A program made the position numbers and the translations under genes. Positions 23,344-31,210 of a stretch of DNA of 31,210 bases are shown piece after piece. The notes beneath the pieces were generated by a model, which did not search any database, had not been told where the DNA came from, and was given only the letters and a program-made list of their open reading frames with translations. Position 1 is the first letter of the stretch; the number at the start of each line of letters is the position of its first letter. The stretch is from assembly GCA_030043175.1 (NCBI GenBank), contig JASHYD010000132.1, forward strand, positions 1 to 31,210. Reading direction: 5' to 3'. The stretch comes from Xanthobacteraceae bacterium. GTDB taxonomy: Bacteria; Pseudomonadota; Alphaproteobacteria; Rhizobiales; Xanthobacteraceae.

Positions 23344-24210
23344 ATGACCGAGTGGATAAACGTGATTGTCCAAGGCGTGCTTATCGGCGGGCTTTACGCC
23401 ATGTTCGCGGCCGGGCTGTCGCTGATTTTCGGCATCATGCGGCTCGTCAACGTCGCCCACGGGGACTTCATCGTCCTCGCCGCCTACCTCGCGCTTGCCA
23501 CGGCGACGACGCTTAAGCTCAATCCGATCCTCGCGTTGGTGATTGTAGCGCCGGTGATGGCGGGGCTTGGCTACGTCCTCCAGCGGTTTCTGCTCAACCG
23601 CACGCTCGGTGACGACCTGCTGCCGCCGCTGCTCGTCACCTTCGGACTCTCAGTGATCATCCAAAACGGTTTGCTTGAACTTTTCACGGCCGACAGCCGC
23701 AGGCTTCAGGCCGGTGCCATTGAGGTCGCCAGCATTCCGGTGATTGCGGGCATCTCGATGGGGGTGCTGCCGTTGTTGCAGTTCGCCCTCGCGGTCGCGG
23801 TAATCGGCGGCTTGCAGTTTGTATTCTACCGCACGGCGCTCGGGCGGGCCTTCCGCGCCACTTCCGACGATCAGGCCACGGCGCAGCTCATGGGGCTCGA
23901 CAACCGTCATGTCTTCGCGCTGGGCATGGCACTGTCGCTCGCCGTCGTCGCGGTTGCCGGCGTGCTCATTGCCGTGCGCACCAACTTCGATCCCGCTATC
24001 GGACCGGCGCGGCTGATTTTCGGATTCGAGGCGGTGATCATCGGCGGCCTCGGCAGTTTATGGGGGACGCTCGTTGGGGGTATCCTGCTGGGGGTCGCCC
24101 AAGGTATCGGCGCTCGCATCGACCCCGGTTGGCAGATGCTTGCCGGGCATTTTGCGTTCCTCGTGGTCCTTGCGGTACGCCCCGAAGGGCTGTTTCCAAA
24201 GATACATTAG
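23344..24210 (+). CDS. Branched-chain-type ABC transporter permease, LivH-like
   Basis: A 288-residue inner-membrane permease with about eight hydrophobic segments. The family hallmarks are GVLIGGLYAMFAAGLSLIFG at the N terminus, MRLVNVAHGDFIVLAAYLA, RAFRATSDDQATAQLMGLD in the cytoplasmic EAA-like loop, and GLGSLWGTLVGGILLGVAQ near the end. It forms half of the channel with the LivM-like protein. The ATG at 23344 is preceded by AAGGA at some distance. It lies 60 bp after the LivF-like gene on the same strand. Confidence 0.94.
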   Translation: MTEWINVIVQGVLIGGLYAMFAAGLSLIFGIMRLVNVAHGDFIVLAAYLALATATTLKLNPILALVIVAPVMAGLGYVLQRFLLNRTLGDDLLPPLLVTFGLSVIIQNGLLELFTADSRRLQAGAIEVASIPVIAGISMGVLPLLQFALAVAVIGGLQFVFYRTALGRAFRATSDDQATAQLMGLDNRHVFALGMALSLAVVAVAGVLIAVRTNFDPAIGPARLIFGFEAVIIGGLGSLWGTLVGGILLGVAQGIGARIDPGWQMLAGHFAFLVVLAVRPEGLFPKIH

Positions 24211-24222
24211 ACCGTCAGCCGC

Positions 24223-25272
24223 ATGCCCCCCCGCGCGCGCATCGCCTTCATGGACCGGTCGGGCCGCATCGGCCTCATCGCCTTTGCCAGTGCGCTCGCC
24301 GCCTTGGCTCTGGCGCCGTATTGGGGGAGCCGGCAGGACTTGCGACTGCTTGCCGAGATCTATGCGTATGTAGCGCTCGCGAGCGCCTGGAACTTGCTTG
24401 CCGGATATGCGGGTCTCGTTTCCGTAGGCCAGCACGCCTATGTGGGGCTCGGCGGGTACCTGTTGTTCGGTCTCACCATGCTTGCCGCAGTGCCGCCGCT
24501 GTGGGCGGTCCCGCTCGCCGGCATGCTGGCTGCCGCTGTCTCGATCCCGGTAGCGGCGCTGGTGTTCCGGCTGCGCGGACATTATTTCGCGATCGGCACC
24601 TGGGTGGTGGCGGAGGTTTTTCGCCTGCTCGCAGCGCAAGTGTCGGCGCTCGGCGGCGGCTCCGGCACCAGCCTGCCGGCCGGCATAGTCACCGCAATCG
24701 CCGCGACTCGCGAGACACGCGAATTCCTCGTTTACTGGACAGCGTTTGCTCTGGCCGTGTTGGTTCTCACTCTGGTTATCGCCCTCCTGCGCTCGCGTTA
24801 TGGCCTTGCCCTCACGGCAATTCGCGACAACGAGATAGCCGCGCTGTCGCATGGCGTCGGCGTGCAGCGCGTCAAGTTCGTCGTCTACGTGACGACCGCG
24901 TTCTGTACCGCCATGGTTGGCGCCGTCATCTTTCTGCAGAAGCTGCGGATCTCGCCCGACGCGGCGTTCAGCATCAATGACTGGACCGCCTTCGTGATCT
25001 TCATCGCGGTGATTGGCGGCATCGGGCGGATTGAGGGCCCGATCGTCGGCACCGCGATCTTCTTCCTGCTGCGCCAGCTATTCGCCGACCTCGGCAGCCT
25101 TTACCTCATCATGCTCGGAGCGGTCGCGATCCTCATCATGCTCAAGGCACCGCGCGGCGTATGGGGACTTGTCGCGGATCGCTTCGCGCTGCAGATTTTC
25201 CCGCTGCAGCGCCGGCTCGTGCAAAAGATCGGCCGAGATATCAAGCAGGGAACCGGCGAGAGGACCCAATGA
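24223..25272 (+). CDS. Branched-chain-type ABC transporter permease, LivM-like
   Basis: A 349-residue inner-membrane permease. Hallmarks are the SAWNLLAGYAGLVSVGQHAYVG region, LRGHYFAIGTWVVAEVFRLL, and ALTAIRDNEIAALSHGVGVQRVKF in the coupling loop, then GGIGRIEGPIVGTAIFFLLR. It pairs with the LivH-like permease. The basic C-terminal tail (LQRRLVQKIGRDIKQG) is cytosolic. Its TGA overlaps the ATG of the amidohydrolase gene (ATGA), so transporter and enzyme are made together, which suggests that the enzyme processes the imported compound. Confidence 0.94.
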   Translation: MPPRARIAFMDRSGRIGLIAFASALAALALAPYWGSRQDLRLLAEIYAYVALASAWNLLAGYAGLVSVGQHAYVGLGGYLLFGLTMLAAVPPLWAVPLAGMLAAAVSIPVAALVFRLRGHYFAIGTWVVAEVFRLLAAQVSALGGGSGTSLPAGIVTAIAATRETREFLVYWTAFALAVLVLTLVIALLRSRYGLALTAIRDNEIAALSHGVGVQRVKFVVYVTTAFCTAMVGAVIFLQKLRISPDAAFSINDWTAFVIFIAVIGGIGRIEGPIVGTAIFFLLRQLFADLGSLYLIMLGAVAILIMLKAPRGVWGLVADRFALQIFPLQRRLVQKIGRDIKQGTGERTQ

Positions 25273-26327
25273 AGCAGACAAGCCGCTCGCGTTGCGTCAT
25301 CGACTTCCACGCCCACCTGATGCTGCCGGAAATCTACGCCCTAACCGGCCCGCACACCATGTTCGTGAAATCCAATACCGATCCGACCATGAGCGAGGAG
25401 GCGAGGCAGGGCGTGCGCGAGCGCGAGGCCGTCTTGGTGTCGCGCATGTCGGACGTGACGGAGCGCATCGCGCGCATGGACGCCATGGGCGTCGATAGGC
25501 AGGTGCTGTCGTCGAGCCTCGTACAGCAGGTTACCTATTGGGCCGAGCCGCAGGACAGCGTGAAGATGGAGCGCATGCTCAACGACCACATGGCGGCTGT
25601 CGTCGCCGCCAACCCCAGCCGGCTGATCGGCCTCGGTGGCGTACCGCTCGCCGCGCCCGGGTTTGCGGTTGCGGAACTTAAGCGCTGCATGGGCGAACTC
25701 GGACTCGCCGGCGTCGGCATATCGACAACGGCGCGGGACATGGAACTGGGCGATGGCGCCCTGCGGCCGTTCTGGGAGAAGGCGGAAGAGCTCGGCGCCG
25801 TCGTCTACATCCACCCGGCCGGCAACACCGGCGCGCGTTTCGCCAAGTGGTACTTGTGGAACAGCATCGGGCAGGCCTTCGAGGAGGCGATGGCTATCGC
25901 CTCGCTGATGTACGAGGGCATTCTCGACGCCTTCCCGCAGCTCAAAATCTGCATTTCGCATGGCGGCGGCTACATGCCCTACTACATGGGCCGCATCGCC
26001 CGCAACTATGTCGAAAAGCCCGCCACCCGCGTCAACATGAGGAAAAGCCCGGCCGAATATCTGCGCATGCTCTATTACGACAGCTGCGTCTACCAGCGGG
26101 AGGTGCTGGAGGCCCTCGTCAAGCGCGTCGGCGCCGACCGGGTGCTGCTTGGCTCCGACTATCCGGTCGGTGAGCCCAAGCCGGTCGAGTTTGTGGAATC
26201 TTGTGCGCTGACGGCAGACGACAAACACAAGATCATCGGGGTGAATGCGGCGCAGTTGTTCGGGATACCTGTCGATGCTGGGGCTGACTTTCGCGAGGTC
26301 GTGGCACGCCCCGACCAGGTGGAGTAG
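25269..26327 (+). CDS. ACMSD-like metal-dependent amidohydrolase/decarboxylase
   Basis: A 352-residue TIM-barrel amidohydrolase of the amidohydrolase-2 (ACMSD) group. The metal site is visible as DFHAHL (His14, His16), IHPAG (His182), ISHGGG (His231) and the aspartate of LLGSDYP (Asp297). Members mostly decarboxylate aromatic or semialdehyde acids (for example gamma-resorcylate or 2,3-dihydroxybenzoate); some hydrolyse. The start overlaps the LivM-like stop by 4 nt, with GAGAGGA inside livM as binding site. Coupling to an importer and nearness to a gentisate-type dioxygenase suggest removal of a carboxyl group from an imported aromatic acid. Substrate is unproven. Confidence 0.86.
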   Translation: MKQTSRSRCVIDFHAHLMLPEIYALTGPHTMFVKSNTDPTMSEEARQGVREREAVLVSRMSDVTERIARMDAMGVDRQVLSSSLVQQVTYWAEPQDSVKMERMLNDHMAAVVAANPSRLIGLGGVPLAAPGFAVAELKRCMGELGLAGVGISTTARDMELGDGALRPFWEKAEELGAVVYIHPAGNTGARFAKWYLWNSIGQAFEEAMAIASLMYEGILDAFPQLKICISHGGGYMPYYMGRIARNYVEKPATRVNMRKSPAEYLRMLYYDSCVYQREVLEALVKRVGADRVLLGSDYPVGEPKPVEFVESCALTADDKHKIIGVNAAQLFGIPVDAGADFREVVARPDQVE

Positions 26328-26432
26328 AGATGGAACACGACGGCACGTCTAACAGGTTCCCACCTCAGGTATTTTCCCGACGCGCGTTGATCAGGCCGAA
26401 CATTGCGGAACCGCGAGCCAACGTGATTGGCC

Positions 26433-28085
<1,653 letters not shown>

Positions 28086-28124
28086 GGGCGGCGCGCCTCG
28101 TTAGGAATTTCGGGAATTGCCGTT

Positions 28125-28153
28125 GATGTAACGATACCGGCCGCAAAGGGCAA
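28125..28153 (-). promoter_or_regulatory. Possible ettA promoter
   Basis: On the minus strand TTGCCC and TACATC are separated by 17 bp. Transcription would start about 33 nt before the ettA ATG, a normal leader length. Both hexamers are only partial matches. Confidence 0.35.
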
Positions 28154-28288
28154 GCTTGCTCGCTGAAAACTGTAGTCCGGCTCTGGATTTTCCTTTCGAA
28201 TCGGGCCGAATCCCAGCCGAGAGCCGACGACCAACATAAGACGATGGAAGTCGGGGCAATAATGCACGGATGGGTGGACTGTGATTGG

Positions 28289-28321
28289 TCGGCGGGCCGC
28301 CGTCCCTATCGGCGGGCCGCC
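28289..28321. repeat. Direct repeat of a 13-bp GC-rich unit
   Basis: TCGGCGGGCCGCC at 28289-28301 and again at 28309-28321, with a 20-bp period. Each copy is nearly self-complementary. Function unknown. Confidence 0.7.
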
Positions 28322-28607
28322 TGATCTACAGCCCGAGCCCGACGGAGCGGGGATTTAAGAAGCCGGACCACGCGGCAGCGTCGGCGAGGCTGCGGAGTAG
28401 GCGCGGGTCGTGAGCGGGGCGCGGTGCTCGTTACTTGGGATCGGGACCCGCATTTCACTGCGGCCGGTAGAGGCCAGAGCGCACCGGGACGCGCAAGGCA
28501 CAACCTCCACCCGGGTTGCCATAGTCTGAACTCCAGCCCTTTGCTCCCGCCCCGGTCCCTGGGCAACCCGGCAGGAGGATCTGCCCAGGACCACCGGTAC
28601 TAGCCCA

Positions 28608-29363
28608 TCAAGGCACTACGGAATGGGCCGGTCTTCGCGCTTCGGACCGGCGTTGGGTCGCCGACCGCATGAAACCCACCACCATTCCGCTCAGCGCACT
28701 GCCGGTGAGAAGGACGGTGGCGCCAAGGACAATCAAAGCTGCCAGCATCAATACGTTCGAATGGATTCCAACCACCGCCAGAATGCCGAGCACAACCGCA
28801 GCCAACCCGGCCACCAACTGGACCCCGGCCGAGCCCGCCGCCATCTCGCCGGCAAGCATTTCACCACCTTGGCCAGGATCGCCTTGACCAGGGAGGGCGC
28901 TCGATCTGCGCGCGGAACTCTGAATCATGTAAAGGCTCCGCACCGAATTGCTGCTCATCAGCAGCGCACCGCCAAACGCAATAATGGCGATGGCGTTCAG
29001 GACTTCAGTCTCGACGCCAATGAGAGCCAAAATCCCAAGTATAATTCCCGCTACCCCAACCAAAAACAAGCTCGAAAGGCTGCCAACGCCAGCGTTGTTC
29101 GACGTAGCACTTTCGCCCCCCGTGGGGAACATGATGCTCGCGTACTCCGAAAGCATGGTTCCACCTTGCACCAAGAGTGAAGCCCCAAACACAATCACCG
29201 CTACTGAGACCAGGACACCCCAATGCTCGCCCGTAAGCGCGATGATTGCGAGGACAATTGTGGCGATGCCGCCGATCGCGTCGACTAGCCCGCCATAGGC
29301 CGCGGCGTCGGCTGTTGCCGGCGCTGACGATCTTTCAGAAGTCTCAGGATAGGACGAGCTCAT
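28608..29363 (-). CDS. Membrane protein built of three repeated two-helix units
   Basis: A 251-residue protein with six predicted membrane helices and a polar N-terminal stretch. Three units of about 50 residues share one pattern, best seen as VGVAGIILGILALIGV (102-117) and VAGLAAVVLGILAVVGI (184-200), each followed after a short polar turn by a second helix such as LIVLGATVLLTG or IAFGGALLM. Unit positions are about 25-74, 97-146 and 180-230. I do not recognise a named family with certainty; HdeD-like membrane proteins are one possible relative. The ATG at 29363 has AGGAG 8 nt upstream. It appears monocistronic. Confidence 0.75.
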   Translation of the reverse strand: MSSSYPETSERSSAPATADAAAYGGLVDAIGGIATIVLAIIALTGEHWGVLVSVAVIVFGASLLVQGGTMLSEYASIMFPTGGESATSNNAGVGSLSSLFLVGVAGIILGILALIGVETEVLNAIAIIAFGGALLMSSNSVRSLYMIQSSARRSSALPGQGDPGQGGEMLAGEMAAGSAGVQLVAGLAAVVLGILAVVGIHSNVLMLAALIVLGATVLLTGSALSGMVVGFMRSATQRRSEARRPAHSVVP

Positions 29364-29775
29364 AACATAATCTCCTCTTAAGATGCCCGCCGGCGAACTC
29401 TTTCATACATCCGAATGGCCGGCTTGCTCGCGTGCACTAACTGCCTGTAGGAAAAATACGCGGTAGGTCCCCGGGTTCCTGCCCTGCGACTTTCTGCACA
29501 ACCGCGGCTTAGCGCCTGAGGCCTTTTGCGAGGCCCCCTGCACAGGTGTCCAAAGATCCTGCTTTTCAAATTGATTACCGCCTAAGGATCCTTTGGCGGA
29601 TCAGGCGTACCGATGCGCGCTCAGCCATTCACCCCGTTTGAGACACACCGGCCCCACCCGGAAGTCTAGAGCGTAAAGTCCAGGGGCCGTACGATGATGG
29701 CGATGTGTCGGTGCCACGGCACATCGCCATTGCTTGACCGTGAACCCGCGTGCCCCCGATACGCGGAGATGCCCC
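29364..29775. other. Intergenic region upstream of the repeated-helix membrane protein
   Basis: About 410 bp, AT-richer in places than the genes around it. It holds a short GATCC-N6-GGATC hairpin (29587-29602) and a GAGGCC direct repeat near 29519-29540. I could not place a promoter with confidence and see no coding sequence. Confidence 0.45.
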
Positions 29776-30189
29776 TCACCCGACGTAATCGGCCCGCTTT
29801 TGCGCTTCGGCTTCCACGTTGGTCAGTGGCTGCGCCGGGAGCTGCAACACGGTCGCGAGCTGTCCCTCTGGAAGGCTCGTGAGCAGGACGGTATGGCCGT
29901 CAGGGAACTCCACCGAATCGTGATGCGTACTGGGCGCTTGCTTGTTGACCTGTCGGAAAATCGCTGTCGCGTACCTGACGCTGCGCCGCGGCCAACCGAA
30001 GAAACTGCGGTGAGTGATCGAGATTCCCTCCGGAAACGCGATTTCGGTTCCCGGCAGAAGGCAAACCGCCGTTTCGAGGCATTCCGACGACGCGAAGCCT
30101 CGCGTTCCGGTGCCGAAATTGTGCGTGACGAGAGTATCGCCGACGACAGCGGGGCGGGATGCTACGTTTTGTAGACTGTAGTCGCACAT
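29776..30189 (-). CDS. Conserved-looking hypothetical protein, 137 residues
   Basis: A 137-residue protein beginning MCDYSLQNVASRPAVVGD, with FGTGTRGFASSE, CLLPGTEIAFPEG and a C-terminal FPDGHTVLLTSLPEGQLATVLQL segment. It has no signal peptide or membrane helix, so is probably cytosolic, and it contains three cysteines (2, 37, 43) that could bind metal. I recall similar MCDYSL-type hypotheticals in Bradyrhizobium-like genomes but cannot give a function. The start is well supported: AGGAG lies 7 nt before the ATG at 30189. No operon partner is obvious; the gene ahead of it on the right is on the other strand. Confidence 0.7.
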   Translation of the reverse strand: MCDYSLQNVASRPAVVGDTLVTHNFGTGTRGFASSECLETAVCLLPGTEIAFPEGISITHRSFFGWPRRSVRYATAIFRQVNKQAPSTHHDSVEFPDGHTVLLTSLPEGQLATVLQLPAQPLTNVEAEAQKRADYVG

Positions 30190-30466
30190 CGTTCATCTCC
30201 TGCGTTCGCATTTGCAAGCCCACAGGGACATACGGTGGACGGGGAGATTGTTCCGAAGTTCGGCCACTTAGCGGTGCGTCTCTTTCGCGCGGAAGCGTTT
30301 TGTCGACGTCACGCCAAACAAAGTTTCCTTCGATCGACGTCGCACTCCCGATACACGCTTGTCGGCGCCATCGCATTTGTGCCAAAGCTGCCCGATCCGG
30401 TACCTCGCGCAAGCGAGGAGGTAGGCGACGCCGGGTCGGACCGGGCGTCAAAACGAGGGGGGTGGG

Positions 30467-31210
30467 ATGCCGTATCGCTGTGCGGTGCTCGACGATTACC
30501 AGAACGTAGCGCTGAAGTTTGCGGAATGGGAACAGGTCGCGGCGGACGTCGAGGTCGCGGTATTCAACCGGCCGATGAGCGGGCCAGACGAAGTCCATCG
30601 CGCTCTGCGGGACTTTGGTATTGTCTGCATGATGCGCGAGCGCACGCCGTTCCGCCGCAACACCATTGAAGCGCTGCCCAATCTCAAGCTGCTCATCACC
30701 ACCGGTGCGCGCAATGCCTCAATCGACATGGCGGCGGCGGCTGAGCGCGGCATCACCGTGTGCGGCACCGGCTCGTTCGGCAATCCGACAACGGGCATCG
30801 CCTTCGGCCTCATTCTGGAGCTGACCCGGCGGATCGGCTACGAGCATGCGCGGCTCAAGCGCGGCGAGCTCTGGCAGACCACGCTTGGACCGGATATCGA
30901 AGGCAAGACGCTCGGCATCATCGGTCTCGGCAAGCTCGGCCTACGCGTTGCCGGCGTTGCCAAAGCGTTCGGCATGAGGGTGATCGCCTGGAGTCCTAAT
31001 CTTACGCCGGAAAAGTGCCGGGAGGCCGGCGTCGAATACGCCACCAAGGACGACCTCTTCTGCAACGCCGATATTGTCACCATCCACGTCCAGCTTGGCG
31101 ACCGCTCGCGCGGGCTGGTGACGGCAAAGGAATTCGGCTTGATGAAGCCGACCGCATACATCATCAACACCGCCCGCGGGCCAATCATCGACGAAAAGGC
31201 GCTCATCGCC
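30467..31210 (+). CDS. D-isomer-specific 2-hydroxyacid dehydrogenase, 3' end outside the window
   Basis: The first 248 codons of an NAD-dependent D-2-hydroxyacid dehydrogenase (usual length about 315-330). The N-terminal half of the catalytic domain contains LLITTGARNASIDMAAAAERG. The Rossmann domain shows the dinucleotide motif GLGKLG (153-158) and the HVQLGDRSRGLV and NTARGPIID blocks; Arg237 is the substrate-carboxylate arginine. The Glu and His of the catalytic set lie beyond the window edge. Such enzymes reduce 2-oxoacids (for example glyoxylate or hydroxypyruvate) to D-hydroxyacids or run in reverse; the exact substrate is open. The ATG at 30467 follows a G-rich GAGGGGGGTGGG stretch that can act as binding site. 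Confidence 0.9.
   Translation, partial: MPYRCAVLDDYQNVALKFAEWEQVAADVEVAVFNRPMSGPDEVHRALRDFGIVCMMRERTPFRRNTIEALPNLKLLITTGARNASIDMAAAAERGITVCGTGSFGNPTTGIAFGLILELTRRIGYEHARLKRGELWQTTLGPDIEGKTLGIIGLGKLGLRVAGVAKAFGMRVIAWSPNLTPEKCREAGVEYATKDDLFCNADIVTIHVQLGDRSRGLVTAKEFGLMKPTAYIINTARGPIIDEKALIA

Larger units (their letters stand above)
28086..28607. other. Intergenic region upstream of ettA
   Basis: About 520 bp holding the ettA leader and the 3' flank of the membrane-protein gene. It includes a promoter-like sequence (28125-28153) and a pair of 13-bp repeats (28289-28321). Open frames in this stretch show no family resemblance. Confidence 0.5.

Overview
The window is GC-rich chromosomal DNA from an alphaproteobacterium, most likely a Hyphomicrobiales member near Bradyrhizobium, Rhodopseudomonas or Pseudolabrys. 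This rests on the genes: a GapR-type DUF2312 protein, a 41-residue cysteine-free L36, a SUV3-like helicase followed by an S4 protein, DUF3108/DUF1036/DUF1244 proteins and a DUF882 peptidase beside an L,D-transpeptidase. No species can be named from sequence reading alone. I saw no insertion sequence, prophage, CRISPR array, rRNA or tRNA.

Bases 1-6022 hold translation and RNA genes. A SUV3-like RNA helicase overlaps a small S4 RNA-binding protein (minus strand), and a DUF3108 exported protein follows. L28 (rpmB) and L36 (rpmJ) are on the plus strand, each behind a promoter-like TTGACG-N17-TATRGN sequence. L36 is only 41 codons long. Bases 6191-11859 hold a periplasmic TPR protein and an alpha/beta hydrolase (plus strand). 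They converge on a minus-strand operon of glycerate 2-kinase, DUF1036 protein and pyruvate kinase; the two enzymes act on either side of the enolase step. A DUF1244 protein and GapR follow (plus strand). Bases 12331-16463 encode two envelope proteins: a DUF882/M15-type peptidase and a large L,D-transpeptidase with a Pro/Ala linker built from 45-bp repeats.

From about 16.5 kb the layout becomes accessory. A gene-poor kilobase leads to a YciI-like protein bracketed by two copies of a short repeat. Next is a probable aromatic-acid module: a gentisate-1,2-dioxygenase-like cupin and a divergent NTF2-like protein, then a fumarylacetoacetate-hydrolase-family enzyme divergent from a branched-chain-type ABC transporter (two ATPases, two permeases) translationally coupled to an ACMSD-like metal amidohydrolase. 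The module has no visible substrate-binding protein, maleylpyruvate isomerase or regulator. Between its two halves lie a candidate small RNA of about 80 nt (promoter, C-rich-loop hairpin, TTCG-capped terminator) and a truncated methyltransferase.

The right end carries ettA (ABC-F translation factor), a membrane protein made of three copies of a two-helix unit, an unrecognised 137-residue protein, and the first 248 codons of a D-2-hydroxyacid dehydrogenase that runs off the window.
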